From: Rhodocollybia butyracea
Lineage: Eukaryota; Basidiomycota; Agaricomycetes; Agaricales; Omphalotaceae
Length of the DNA stretch: 64,000 bases
Direction of reading: 5' to 3'
NCBI GenBank assembly: GCA_015501585.1
Contig: JADNRY010000057.1
Location: 124,001-188,000 of the forward strand
The notes under the pieces are model-generated. The model was not told where the DNA came from and searched no databases. It saw nothing but the letters and a program-made list of their open reading frames with translations. The translations under genes and the position numbers were made by a program. This document shows, piece by piece, positions 10,750-21,150 of the stretch; position 1 is the stretch's first letter; each line of letters begins with the position of its first letter.

Positions 10750-13110
10750 CGACTCAACAGCTACAACGGAAGCACCTCACTTCCTAAAGCAAAGTGAACT
10801 AAAAACCCAATAGAGAAATTAATGTGAGTAACACAGGGAGTGCCTAGACATTGATCTGTCTTGTAGTCGGGGATTGCTGCGCAGCAGCATTAAGGATGGG
10901 GCAAGGGCAATTTGGCAAAACCACACAAATCCGGCAACGCCACCGTCACTACCACTGAACGTCGCTACAGGTTGCTGCTTTCCTTTCGTTGTCCTTGCCA
11001 TTGGCAGGGAATCAGTACCATTTTGTATACATATCAACTTTCCAATGAGCACTCCGTTATCCTACCAACTCCCATGTTAGAGCAATTTCTCCGCTCAACT
11101 TGCCACTTGTTTGGTTTAACTAATAACAAATATAGTTAAACCCAATGCTTTATCTCTCGAGTAGCTAGTATCTGCCCTCCCGCAGCCAGACAGTAAAATC
11201 AGGGCAGACGGCACATCTCTGGGCCAGTTTTTCCTCTCTTTGGACTACGTATGCCTTGTATCAACTTTGTATTAGTATCTAGGACCACAGCTTCGAGAAG
11301 TTGGAGTAAATGCAAATTAGATTCTGCGGTAGATACCTAACTATAGTAGCTAACTATAGCTAGAGAATGGTAATACGTGCGTTTGCATCTGCATGCAAAC
11401 GAAAGACCTACGACGTACGGCACGGGTTTGCTAAATCGAGCAAGTCCCGCGGTAAGCCGCTCCATGAACCATAGGTTTCCAAACCGGCATGAACCGCCCA
11501 CGGCCTCATCGAAAGAACCAACTCGAACATTGTAAACTGATCGAGTACCTCAAAGTATGCATAAGTACATTGTCGACGTAACGTCGGAAGGTGAGGTAGG
11601 TCGAGTTCAAGGAGTTCAAGGAGGTGGTGTCTGAGAACATGGCGGAAGGAGAAAACCGAGAGTGTAGAACAACACTGAAAAAGGGCCGAAGAGTGAGGAC
11701 ATTGGCATCCGTACCCATGCGTATACTTGACGGAGATTCCACCTGCATTGCCTTCCCATCATTCACGGTTCCTTGAACACGTTGAGTTTCGTCCTGAGCC
11801 TGTCGGTGTCGCGTAAGCACAAAACACTGACGCGCAACACCATCGACCTTCTAGAGATCCTTTATCGTTTTGAAGGAGATGGCATAGCAAAGGGCGGTTA
11901 TCTAGGAGCAAACAGCAAAGGAGGAGCTACAAAACGAACTAGTAAACAAGTTTATAGAAAGAAACATACGCAATCACCCCGACGCCTCAACCACCTCCAC
12001 ACCTCTAACCCAACAAGCCATTCCTACTCCCGATAGTTCGCCTCCATTACTCACCATCGTCGCGTTCCCATAATCCACATCGTCAACCATCATTGCGCTC
12101 ACAACGCTCCGTTCCAACAAATGCCCACAGCACGACGAATTGGCGTTCGTCTGGTTCAAATGAAGAACAGTATTCAACACATCTTTTACGAAACTGTGGT
12201 TGTACAGCGAGGAACAAGATGGACCCTCCTTCTCGCTCTCCTCCCACTCGAAAACCATTGCATCCACACCCTTCGGCTGTTCCCTTTCACCAATAACACG
12301 CATCCCTAAGAGGACCCTCTTCTGCTCCTTCGTCGTATGTCATTGCTTCTCTCTCCTTATCTCTCTCCGTGGTATCAGCGATCAATGAGAGACGTGGAGA
12401 GCTACGGTTTTGCGGCAGATGCTTGGCCAAGGGCATTTGCGAGGTGTTATGTTGCGGGGATGGATAGGGGACGGCCCAGAGAGCTACTGGAGGAGATGTG
12501 CGAGTTTGGCGGGTTGTGGGATTGATGGGATAATAAAACGGAGGTCGTAAAGAGCACCAAGATGACATTAGAATCGAATGACGGATCCACGAGGGATACA
12601 TGGCAAGGGAAAAGGAAGTCGGAAGATGTCGATGAGCGGCTAGGATGACCAAAATGGATAGATTCAATGATAAGTGGAAGACTTGCGGTGAGGGTGTGGT
12701 AGTAAGGCCGGCGAGGAGCGTAAAGAGAGACTTGCTGATCATCTCACTAGCCCGAGCATAGAGCTCGTCTGCGAAGGAGTCGTCGGAACTAGAATCGTTG
12801 ATACCATCACACTAGTCTTGGTCGATAATCGGTAAGGCGCCGCTTGTCTTGCCATTAGACCTCCGTGTCGAACTCTTTGCCGCCCAAAAATGGGCTGTAG
12901 GAGCCGCCGCATAGAGCACAAAGCGCTGACCGCATAAGTTATATAAAGAATGGTAATTAGAAAATTTTCTAATCATGCCAGGAGAAAACGCACCGAAAAA
13001 AAATAATGGTGGCAAGAGTGAAGGACCGAGGATGAGAAATGGAGAACTTGCCACAAACGGAGAATGATGTAAAGATCTGTAATTTGTAAAAGAGGCGCTC
13101 GCTCTTTTCT
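10750..13110 (-). other. Unresolved region with weak minus-strand coding traces
   Basis: No gene can be defined. On the minus strand, frames at 12739-12920 (THFWAAKSSTRR-like), 12287-12790 (ADELYARASEMISKSLF) and 11974-12303 (NHSFVKDVLNTVLHLNQ, then a Gly/Val-rich end) have protein-like composition. They may be exons or frameshifted pieces of one decayed gene, but no domain was recognised and the joins are uncertain. Nothing persuasive was found between 10750 and 11500. Confidence 0.25.
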
Positions 13111-13119
13111 CTCGCTCCA

Positions 13120-13127
13120 TCACGTGA
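13120..13127 (+). promoter_or_regulatory. E-box-like octamer TCACGTGA before F-box gene
   Basis: TCACGTGA followed by ACCGCG lies 28 bp before the ATG at 13156. The same octamer, or its TCATGTGA variant, followed by a CC-C core recurs 22-67 bp before most F-box paralogues in the window. CACGTG is the core recognised by bHLH factors of the Cbf1/Pho4/USF type; binding here is inferred. Confidence 0.55.
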
Positions 13128-13155
13128 ACCGCGTATCGCTCAATCTGGACTCACC

Positions 13156-14559
13156 ATGTCGGACGACGTTCAGCACAGTCCGTTGGACTCCAAAAGCTTA
13201 AAATCCACGCATTCTCCGACGTGTTTTGCCCTCGAATCTACCTACCAGGAACTCTACACAGATTTTCTCGCCAAAAGCCGCCACAACGACATTCCCAGTT
13301 CTCCTGCTGCCCGAGCTACGTTACGCGCTCTAATCGATCAGACACGAAAGGATCTTCAGTCGTGTACCGAGACTCCTATTTGTAGCCAGATTTTGAGGGT
13401 CCTAGAACTGCAGGAATCCCTGTTGGCTCCCATTCGAATCCTTCCCTCGGAGGTTTTGACAGAAATCTTTCAACTAGTCATCGAGGCATCCACTAAGCCT
13501 GGTATTACCTACAACTCCCGGGTATCTCCCAAGCTTTCCGGGTGTATCTTTGTACTCACCTGGATCTGCTTCTGGTGGCGAGACGAGGCTCTCTCGAACT
13601 CTACCTTCTGGTCCACGGTTACTTATGCCAGCTCTTCATATGCCACCTTACCCACTACTGAAGTAACTGCTTTTCTGAATGAATGCATTTTGCGATCGGG
13701 AGCATCGGTACCCATGGATATCACGGTTTCCATTTCGCGGAGAGATGAAAGTCTTCCGGCTCTCACTACCATTGGCATGTTGATAGCGCGTGCTCATAGA
13801 TGGAAACGGGCTGCATTTTCGTTTCAATCTCTTCATCTGATTGACATCATATTCCCGTTCAAACCCTCTACGCATTTTCCTTTTCTCGAAGATCTGTCGT
13901 TTCAATGTCACGATGATCCCGGCATAGACCCAGTCCGGAATCCAATCTTGGAGTGTCACCCACCTCTCCAGGAACTGGAACTATCTACACTCCTGGAGTC
14001 ATATACAGATGTCATAGCAAGTCGAACCTTGAAGGTTTTGAAAATTGACTGCTACATCGGTGTATCTCTTGCCAGGTTGCTCCATATGTGCCCTTGCCTC
14101 GAGTCCTTGATACTCTTCTCTTTCATATTCAGAGAGAACGCTGATGCTAAGCAAATCACTTGTCAATCCTCCCTTTTGGCCTTGAACATCGGTGGGGACG
14201 TGGGTAATTATGATAAGATCGAAAATGGGGCTTGGACCGGTGTTACGTTCCCCAAGTTAACTGAACTGGATGTTACACTGCCTGACCTGATCGATCACGA
14301 AGACTGGGAAGCGGCTTATGATGCTGACACTTCTCTCAGCGAGCTGAAAGAAGTAGTAACGCGATCAAAGTGTGTATTACAGCGCGTCGATCTGATCGTG
14401 TATGCAGAAGATTATGAGCACCTCGAACCGGAGCTCACACTCCAAATTGTAGACAAGTTTTTCGAGGGCTTGCCAGTAAAGGCGAAAGGGTCTTTTGTGG
14501 AAAACGTGTCCTTGCAGGAATGGAAGGAAAATATGGGGAAGACGATAGATGCAGTTTGA
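13156..14559 (+). CDS. F-box family protein, 467 aa
   Basis: This is an uninterrupted single-exon gene. The start is supported by the conserved MS-D/E- beginning and the upstream octamer at 13120. Residues 21-65 hold the family block ALESTYQELYTDFLAKSRHN. Residues 89-135 form the F-box, with the core ESLLAPIRILPSEVLTEIFQ. A WICFWWRDEALSNSTFWS block follows. The C-terminal half has irregular leucine-rich segments such as HPPLQELELS, RTLKVLKIDC and FPKLTELDVT that look like degenerate leucine-rich repeats. By family, F-box proteins bind SKP1 in an SCF ubiquitin ligase and present substrates through the C-terminal part. The substrate is unknown. This is the closest complete paralogue of the partial gene at 3-455. 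Confidence 0.85.
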   Translation: MSDDVQHSPLDSKSLKSTHSPTCFALESTYQELYTDFLAKSRHNDIPSSPAARATLRALIDQTRKDLQSCTETPICSQILRVLELQESLLAPIRILPSEVLTEIFQLVIEASTKPGITYNSRVSPKLSGCIFVLTWICFWWRDEALSNSTFWSTVTYASSSYATLPTTEVTAFLNECILRSGASVPMDITVSISRRDESLPALTTIGMLIARAHRWKRAAFSFQSLHLIDIIFPFKPSTHFPFLEDLSFQCHDDPGIDPVRNPILECHPPLQELELSTLLESYTDVIASRTLKVLKIDCYIGVSLARLLHMCPCLESLILFSFIFRENADAKQITCQSSLLALNIGGDVGNYDKIENGAWTGVTFPKLTELDVTLPDLIDHEDWEAAYDADTSLSELKEVVTRSKCVLQRVDLIVYAEDYEHLEPELTLQIVDKFFEGLPVKAKGSFVENVSLQEWKENMGKTIDAV

Positions 14560-14940
14560 TAGACACCCGCTCAGCTCCAGTGAGTCCCAGTGACGCCTTA
14601 CACTTTTAGTAATGCTAGAATTTTGGACAGGTTCCTGTATACTCTGTTTAATATGTAGTCGTTATCTCCTATAAGGCTCTCTTTGACTAGGGAATATTCA
14701 AATCTGGGTGGGAAACTAAGTAGATATGTAACCCCATTAATAGCACGTAACCTACTAGTAAAAATACATCTTACCGTACCCTGGAAGTGCAGATGTTTTT
14801 CGATCATCCGATGCGAGTGGTGCTCGTGAATATCATGTCTAGGAGACGGAATGGAGATCAATGTACAATCATCTATTATACTTAATGCGCTAAACGCGCC
14901 AAGATCATTAGTACTACTACTACCTCGAGTTCGGAACGAT
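14560..14940. other. Intergenic, no supported gene
   Basis: The 3' flank of the preceding F-box gene resembles the 3' flank of the copy at 3-455 (for example CTCTCTTTGACTA near 14688 and 620). The rest holds no coding signal I can support. Confidence 0.5.
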
Positions 14941-14945
14941 GAGGG

Positions 14946-14962
14946 GTATATAAATCATGTGA
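14946..14962 (+). promoter_or_regulatory. TATA-like box and TCATGTGA octamer
   Basis: GTATATAAA is followed immediately by TCATGTGATTCGC, 42 bp before the start codon of the decayed F-box copy at 15005. This is the same promoter layout as at the intact copies. Confidence 0.5.
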
Positions 14963-15004
14963 TTCGCTAGGGCCGTGCCTCGCATTCAACTTTCTCCAAC
15001 CACC

Positions 15005-15735
15005 ATGTCCGAGGCCAACGCTCAACAACATAGTCAGCTATACTCTAACAGCCTGGCTTTCGCACATTCTCAGATGTGCTCTCCCTCGAATCTTCCTACC
15101 AGGCACTCTATACAGAACTCCACGCCACTGGGAGCCGTCACAACAACATTCGCACCTCTCCCATTGCCCGAGATAGGTTATGCGCTCTAATTAATCAGAC
15201 ACGAAGTGATCTACAAAGATCTTCCGGGAGTACTGCTCGGAGTCGGATTTTGGGGGTCCTGAAACTGCACGAATCTCTGTTGGCCCGCCGCCCCCGTTCC
15301 GAGACATCCGATGGTGTTACTTACTCATACCTGAAGTCTACCAAACTATCCGGGTGTATCTTTTTATTCACCTGGATCGGCTTTTGGTGACATGGGTCTC
15401 CTCGTACTCAGCCTTCCGGTCCCGGATAGAGTTCACTTCTTGCCACCTGAATGATCCGCTAACAATTGCTGAAGTGACCGCATTTTGCTATCGGGGGTCT
15501 CGACACCCTTGAGTGTTGGGATCATTCTAGCAGACCTCAAGAGCGATGCCCTTCCATACCATGTTGGTAGGACAGGTTCAGAGATGAAGGCAGGCTGCGC
15601 TGATGTCTGCCTCTCGACAACCGATCGATAGCCTGTTCCCTTTCAAACCTTGCCCGACACGCTTTCCTCTGCTCGAATATTTGTCCTATAAGTCTGGCAA
15701 CATAGATTTTTTTCCGAGTCTACTAATCTTAGAGT
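15005..15735 (+). pseudogene. F-box family pseudogene
   Basis: It begins MSEANAQQHSQL like functional paralogues, then slips out of frame near 15065-15080. The conserved N-terminal block continues in another frame (LESSYQALYTEL, then GVLKLHESLLA). Part of the F-box is missing: ESLLA runs directly into RRPRSE. A stop follows WIGFW where the others read CFWWRDE. Further downstream, scattered nucleotide similarity (TGAAGTGACCGCATTTTG, TTTCAAACC, TTTCCTCTGCTCGAA) continues to about 15735. It is clearly non-functional. Confidence 0.85.
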
Positions 15736-15739
15736 GTCG

Positions 15740-16910
15740 TTCCCTAGGATATCCGGATAAATGTCCTTAGAGTCACAGACTCTAAATGGCCTATCATTGT
15801 ATGAGTCAACTTGACCTCGGAGTTTGAAGCTTGGATGTGTTGAATGAGTTCTTAATTTACACACGCAACAAAAATCATTGTATCTCATAGAATGGGTAGG
15901 AGATTCCGAAGATTCATACCCGCCTGGTCGGAAACTCGCGCCTCTTATCGAGCACGATTGGCGTTTCCATACACGTTGAATCAAAGGACTCGGAGGACCA
16001 TCCTTTTTCCCGATAGTGGCCAATAGTATGCGCATTAAAATTGCTTGTATTACGACTCTCTTTTGCCCGCGCGGATGTCACGGCTACCTACAATCGTACA
16101 ATCGTAAGTCCCATCTGATTTTCAAAAGAACCTAGTATATCCTTCCAATATCCTTCACCGTCTCATCTTATCGAGATCACTCCAAGCCCGCAACTCCCGC
16201 TTCATTGTGAGTGAAATAAGAACAATCCTTTGAAGCTCTAATCAATGTTTCCTGAGAACGCCAGCGTCTGGAAACCGGAGGAAATGACCGTCTTGTGAGG
16301 AGTGCCATACAGTGGCAGTATCCATAGATATTCGAGGGAATTCGAACGCGTTTCTCGAACCTCCTTAGCTTAACAGGTTCCAAGTGGTGCTAGAGTCATT
16401 GTTTAGATCTGGTATGTCTCCAACGCTGATATCAATTTCTCTGGAACCCAAAGTCAGGCGGCTTACCAACGTATTGCAAGAACACTGGAGGCCCGACGAC
16501 ATAGGTTTCTATTAAGATGGTGAGGCACAGTGATTTTTCGAATTATATGACATGAATGCATTGGAGAGCATTCCATACGTGCATACTGGGGCAGATATGC
16601 GCCGCTTTGGCCATTCCTTTTAAATTTTTGTACTGATAATGTTTACTCTGTCATACTGTACAGTTCGTATCTACCTCAGCGCCTAGGCTCCCTCATTTGC
16701 TTCACAAACAACTGAGGTGAGACCGAACAAGTACACATCAGTTTCACTTTACTCAGGACGTACTTATAGTATATACAGGTAGCTACCAGTACATTTGCTT
16801 CACAAACAGCAACTAAGTTTATTACTTCTGCAGGGTGATGCTAGTAAATACCAAGTTTAACTGGGCTGGAGATCAATGCTATCGAACGCGCGACAAACGG
16901 CCCGCCGGAA
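15740..16910. other. No supported gene
   Basis: Short antisense frames (15643-16035, 16177-16383) carry no recognisable motif. The right part has repeated words such as CATTTGCTTCACAAACA (near 16695 and 16793) and TACCTCAG-type motifs also seen near 10450. These suggest old mobile-element DNA. Confidence 0.4.
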
Positions 16911-16915
16911 TAAAG

Positions 16916-16923
16916 TCATGTGA
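16916..16923 (+). promoter_or_regulatory. TCATGTGA octamer
   Basis: TCATGTGACCCGC lies 67 bp before the start codon at 16991, matching the family upstream motif. Confidence 0.5.
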
Positions 16924-16990
16924 CCCGCTCGCGTTTTATCTTAAATTTTTGAAGTTAAATTTTTGATTTTCTGCTTGCAATGCTTGCAAC

Positions 16991-18403
16991 ATGTCCAAAG
17001 CCAAAATCCAAGTGCATAATCAGATGTACAGCAAAAGATCGACTTCCGCGCTTTCTCAGAGGTGCTCTTCCTTTGAATCTGCCTATCAGACACTCTACAC
17101 AGAATTCCTCGCCAAAAGCCGCCACAACAATATTCCCTCCTCTCCTGTCGCCCGAGATAGGCTACGCGCTTTAATCTCTCAGACCCGAAGCGATCTGCAA
17201 ACATGCTCAGAGAGTACCACTCATAACCAAATTTTGAGGGTCCTGGAACTGCAGGAGTCTCTGTTGGTTCCCATTCGAACCCTTCCCTCGGACGTTTTGA
17301 TAAATATCTTTCAACTAGTCATCGAGACATCCGATGAACCTGGTATCACCTACGCACCTTCGAAATACTGGAAGCGTCCCTTCAAACTCTCTGGGTTTAT
17401 TTTTCCACTCACTTGGATCTGCTTTTGGTGGCGAGACAACGCTTTTTCATACTCAGCCTTCTGGTCCAGGATAGCACTTAATTGTGGCTCTATTACGCCA
17501 CCCAGTACTGAAGTGACTGCATTTCTGAATGAATGCATTCTCCGATCGGGAGTGTCAGCACCTATGAGTATTAAGATTTCCATATCTTTACAAATGGGTC
17601 AAAGTCCTCCAGCTATCGTTACAATGTTGGTGTCACAGGCTCATAGATGGAGACAGGTTGCATTGTCATCTGAAGACCTGTACAGTATTGACATCATGTT
17701 CCCCTTCAAACTCTCCTCTACTGCACATTTTCCTCTTCTCGAAGATCTGTCAGTTCAATGCTATGATGACAAGATATATTCTGTCCGGAATCCAGTCCTG
17801 GAGTGTCACCCTCCTCTCCAGAAACTGTATTTATCGAAGCTCTCCGAGTCATATGCAGATGTCATAGCCAGTCGAAACTTGAAGGTCTTGGAACTCGACC
17901 GCTATTATGGCGTATCTCTTGCCAGATTACTCCACGTGTTCCCTTGTTTGGAGTCCTTGACACTCGGATCTTTCTATTTCAAAGGGAAGCCTGGTGCTCA
18001 ACAAATCCCCTGTCGATCCTCACTTTTGAACTTGAAAATCGGTAGGGCTGGTTACATCGATATCGGGGCCTGGGACTGTGTTACGCTCCCCAAGTTGACC
18101 ACACTCGATGTTGCACTGCTTGGCCTTGTTAATTATGATCGCTGGGAAGCAGATTCTGAAGCTGGCACTTCTCTTGGCAAGCTGAAAGAGGTAGTAAAGC
18201 AGTCAGATTGTGTATTACAGCGTGTCAAGCTGATAACGCGCGCAGAAGATTATGAGGAATATCATGGTACATGGCCCAAGTCTGTACTCGAAATAGTGGA
18301 GCAGTTTTTCGAAGATTTGTTGGTCAAACCTGAAAGGTGTTTCGTTGGGGACCTGCCACTGCAGGATTGGAAGGAATATTTATCTGTTTCTGGATACTAT
18401 TGA
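16991..18403 (+). CDS. F-box family protein, 470 aa
   Basis: This is an open single-exon gene. Its N-terminus (MSKAKIQVHN) differs from the usual MSEANV, but from residue 27 it follows the family (SFESAYQTLYTEFLAKSRHN). The F-box is at about residues 90-135 with the core ESLLVPIRTLPSDVLINIF. Then come the WICFWWRDNAFSYSAFWS block, PSTEVTAFLNECILRSG, and a leucine-rich C-terminal half ending QDWKEYLSVSGYY. ESLLVPIR instead of ESLLAPIR is a small change inside the F-box. The role is inferred as an SCF substrate receptor of unknown target. It is followed within 200 bp by the decayed copy at 18574. Confidence 0.85.
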   Translation: MSKAKIQVHNQMYSKRSTSALSQRCSSFESAYQTLYTEFLAKSRHNNIPSSPVARDRLRALISQTRSDLQTCSESTTHNQILRVLELQESLLVPIRTLPSDVLINIFQLVIETSDEPGITYAPSKYWKRPFKLSGFIFPLTWICFWWRDNAFSYSAFWSRIALNCGSITPPSTEVTAFLNECILRSGVSAPMSIKISISLQMGQSPPAIVTMLVSQAHRWRQVALSSEDLYSIDIMFPFKLSSTAHFPLLEDLSVQCYDDKIYSVRNPVLECHPPLQKLYLSKLSESYADVIASRNLKVLELDRYYGVSLARLLHVFPCLESLTLGSFYFKGKPGAQQIPCRSSLLNLKIGRAGYIDIGAWDCVTLPKLTTLDVALLGLVNYDRWEADSEAGTSLGKLKEVVKQSDCVLQRVKLITRAEDYEEYHGTWPKSVLEIVEQFFEDLLVKPERCFVGDLPLQDWKEYLSVSGYY

Positions 18404-18573
18404 ATAAAATTCATATCATTGACCAAAGTCAAAAGCCAAGAGACTCGGTCACTCAGATTAGTTTAGGTGACGTTGATGAGTTTTACCTATGATTCTGGGA
18501 TTCGCATATAGTTGGAAGTAACAAATTGGGGAATCTTGTTAGTGGGGCATCACGTCGCTTGCAACCACTAAGT

Positions 18574-19054
18574 ATGTCCGAAGCCAATGTTCCACCGCAT
18601 ACCAGTCCGCTGTACCGTGGAAACTTGGGTTTCCGACCACGAATCTACCTAACAGGCACTCTACACAGAATTCCCCACCAAAGGCCGCCACAATGATATT
18701 CCCAACTTTCCGTTGAGCTAAGTTACACGTTTTATAATCGCTCAGACGCAAAGCGATATGCAAATATGCCCTGAGAGGACCGCTCATAACCAGATTTCAA
18801 AGGTCCTGAAATGAGGTGACACGGCAGGAATCTCTGTTGGCTCCCATTTGAACTCCCTCGGATGTTTTGATAATTTGATAGAAATCTTTCAATTAACCAT
18901 AGAGACATCCATTCAACCTGGTACTACCTACCACTAGCAATCCAGGAAGTATCCCGCTAACCTATCTGGGCGTATGCTCTTACTCAGCTTTTGGTGCCTA
19001 GATGAGGCCGCTGTTTCGTACTCTGCCTTCTTGGTCCGGGTCCATCGCTGAAGA
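18574..19054 (+). pseudogene. F-box family pseudogene
   Basis: It starts ATG TCC GAA GCC AAT like its relatives, but carries several indels and stops. Examples are a TGA inside the block that should read LELQESLLAPI, an inserted GTGACACG, and a TAG in the following CFWWRDE-equivalent region. Nucleotide similarity to the family ends near 19054. The upstream octamer is altered to TCACGTCG. Confidence 0.85.
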
Positions 19055-19171
19055 CCACTCTCAACTCTACTAGTCGGGGCACGCCTTTAAAATATTTGAC
19101 TCACAAAGGCATGCGACATGTACACCGATCGTGAGAGTGATAACTCCCAAGTTGAACGAACGAGAAGAAAA

Positions 19172-19179
19172 TCATGTGA
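19172..19179 (+). promoter_or_regulatory. TCATGTGA octamer
   Basis: TCATGTGACCCGC lies 53 bp before the ATG at 19233. The spacing is identical at the two related copies (23935 and 29326), and the whole 5' leader is conserved among the three. Confidence 0.55.
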
Positions 19180-19232
19180 CCCGCTAGTGAAGCAACCGGG
19201 CCGGTACTTCCTTCCAGTGTCCATCCATCACC

Positions 19233-20711
19233 ATGGGGATCCGCGCGCTGGTCAAGCAGGTCAAGCGCACCATACTACCCTCAAAGCGAACCCATAAACA
19301 ACCGCTTGCAACCAGTGGCGCCATCACGTCTGAGGCCAACGTTCCACCGCATAGGTTGGACTCCAAAGGCTTGACTTCCTCACATTATCCGACCTACTCT
19401 CCCCTCGAGTCTGCATACCAGGCACTCTACACAGAACTCTTTGCCAAGAGCCGCCACAACGATATTCCCGACTCTCCTGTTGCTCGAGATAGGTTACGTG
19501 CTCAGATCGCTCAGACCCTAAGCGACCTGCAAACATGCTCGGAGAATACCATTCGTAGCCAAATTTCTCGGGTCCTGAAACTGCAGGAATCTCTGTTGGC
19601 TCCCATTCGAACCCTACCCTCAGACGTGTTGACAGAAATCATTCAATCAGTCCTCGAGTTAAATAACTTTGATGGTATTGGCTACTTATCCTGGCACGCT
19701 ACCAAGCTATTTGGGGGTATCTTCCCACTCACCTGGGTCTGCTTTTGGTGGCGAGATCAGGCTCTATCACACTCTGCCTTCTGGTCCCATACAACGGTTC
19801 ATTATGACTCTCTCCATGCGGTACCCACCACTGAAGTGTTTGCATTTCTGACTGAATGCATCTTGCGATCGGGAGTCTCGGTACCTATGACTGTCAAAAT
19901 CTCCTTACGAGGAGATGAAAGTCCTCCAGCTGTCATTACCATGTTCATGACCATGTTGGTAGCGCGGGCTCACAGATGGAGACAAGCTGAATTGAGATTC
20001 GGGTCTCTAAAACTGATCGATAATCTCTTCCCTTTCGAATCCTCCCCTACAAAATTTCCTCTTCTTGCAGATCTGACATTTGACTATGATGAAGTTGAAC
20101 TAGATTCTTCTCTCCAGAATCCAATCTTGGAGTGTCGCCCTCCCCTCCAAAGACTGAAACTAACGCAGCTCTCAGAGTCACATACAGATGTCATAGCGAG
20201 CAGAAACTTGAAGGTCTTGGAGGTTGGCTGCTACATTGGGGTATCTCTTGCCAGGCTACTCCACGTGTGTCCTTGTTTGGAGTTCTTGGACCTCAGCTCT
20301 TTCAAATCCATAGGGAACCCTGATGCTAATCAAATTCCTTGTCATTCTTCCCTGTTGTCCTTGGAGATTCATGGAGACATAGTAAATGGGCCCTGGAAGT
20401 GTGTTACACTGCCCAAGTTGACTCAACTGCGTGTTAGGCTGCCTAAGCTTGGGCATCCGGAAGAACCATTGGAAGAAGCTGTTGAACTTGATGTTCAGGC
20501 TTCCCTCAATGAGTTGAAAGAGGTACTAAAGCGGTCAGGATGTACATTACAACATGTCAATCTGTTTCCATCCTCATATTGGAGTTTTGGATGGCCCATA
20601 GCTGTAGTTGCAATGGTGGTAAAATTTTTTGAGGAGTTGCCAGCCGAAGCTGAGGGGTGTTTTGTTATTGACATGCCATTGCAGGAATGGAAGGAACAGT
20701 ATCTTGAGTGA
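19233..20711 (+). CDS. F-box family protein with basic N-terminal extension, 492 aa
   Basis: This is an open single-exon gene. Residues 1-29 (MGIRALVKQVKRTILPSKRT...) form a basic extension that most paralogues lack. Where others begin M-S-E, this one reads T-S-E at residues 32-34: the old ATG is now ACG. The extension has clustered Lys/Arg and could act as a nuclear-localisation or nucleic-acid-binding segment (inference). The rest follows the family: SPLESAYQALYTELFAKSRHN, F-box at about 118-160 (ESLLAPIRTLPSDVLTEIIQ, with I for the usual F), CFWWRDQALSHSAFWS, and leucine-rich C-terminal segments ending LQEWKEQYLE. Confidence 0.85.
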   Translation: MGIRALVKQVKRTILPSKRTHKQPLATSGAITSEANVPPHRLDSKGLTSSHYPTYSPLESAYQALYTELFAKSRHNDIPDSPVARDRLRAQIAQTLSDLQTCSENTIRSQISRVLKLQESLLAPIRTLPSDVLTEIIQSVLELNNFDGIGYLSWHATKLFGGIFPLTWVCFWWRDQALSHSAFWSHTTVHYDSLHAVPTTEVFAFLTECILRSGVSVPMTVKISLRGDESPPAVITMFMTMLVARAHRWRQAELRFGSLKLIDNLFPFESSPTKFPLLADLTFDYDEVELDSSLQNPILECRPPLQRLKLTQLSESHTDVIASRNLKVLEVGCYIGVSLARLLHVCPCLEFLDLSSFKSIGNPDANQIPCHSSLLSLEIHGDIVNGPWKCVTLPKLTQLRVRLPKLGHPEEPLEEAVELDVQASLNELKEVLKRSGCTLQHVNLFPSSYWSFGWPIAVVAMVVKFFEELPAEAEGCFVIDMPLQEWKEQYLE

Positions 20712-20859
20712 TGGCGATGCTTGCCCAATTTGATTGCTTTATTCGTTCTGTACACATATCTGTATTGATCGTCACTGATTCGTCAGTTTGTAACGAGTCT
20801 GTCTGTCTAGTCTAGTAGGGACGAGTCATGACTAAATGTTCGCTGCAATTTGATACTTG

Positions 20860-21040
20860 AAGACCAATTTGAAGACAACTTGTAGGATTTCATTTCTACC
20901 TTGTATATTCTCAATATATTCTCCATGTTCAAATTCTGTTATGGCGTGTTTAATCTGGTGGCTATGGTGTATTATAGAGATATTTTTTGAGACCTTTTTC
21001 TTTTTTCTGAAGCACTGCGGGAATCTTAGTAATGCCGAGC
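20860..21040. repeat. Duplicated 3' flank of F-box units
   Basis: The words GACAACTTGTAGGAT, CTTATGG-type, GCGATATTTTT/GAGATATTTTT and CA[CT]TGCGGGAATCTTA occur in the same order after the F-box genes at 19233, 23935 (partly), 29326 and 33107/39192. The duplicated unit is therefore promoter plus gene plus 3' flank. Confidence 0.65.
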
Positions 21041-21113
21041 CGACTCTGGTCGGAATACTCGTATCAGTTATCGGGTGCGATCTACATTTTGTTGGGGGTA
21101 TACTTAGCGGAGC

Positions 21114-21128
21114 CACGTGAGCCACGTG
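21114..21128 (+). promoter_or_regulatory. Double CACGTG E-box
   Basis: Two CACGTG cores sit at 21114-21119 and 21123-21128 within a tandem GAGCCACGTGAGCC. They are 22 bp before the ATG at 21151. Confidence 0.5.
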
Positions 21129-21150
21129 AGCCTTGTGCTTCACAACCACC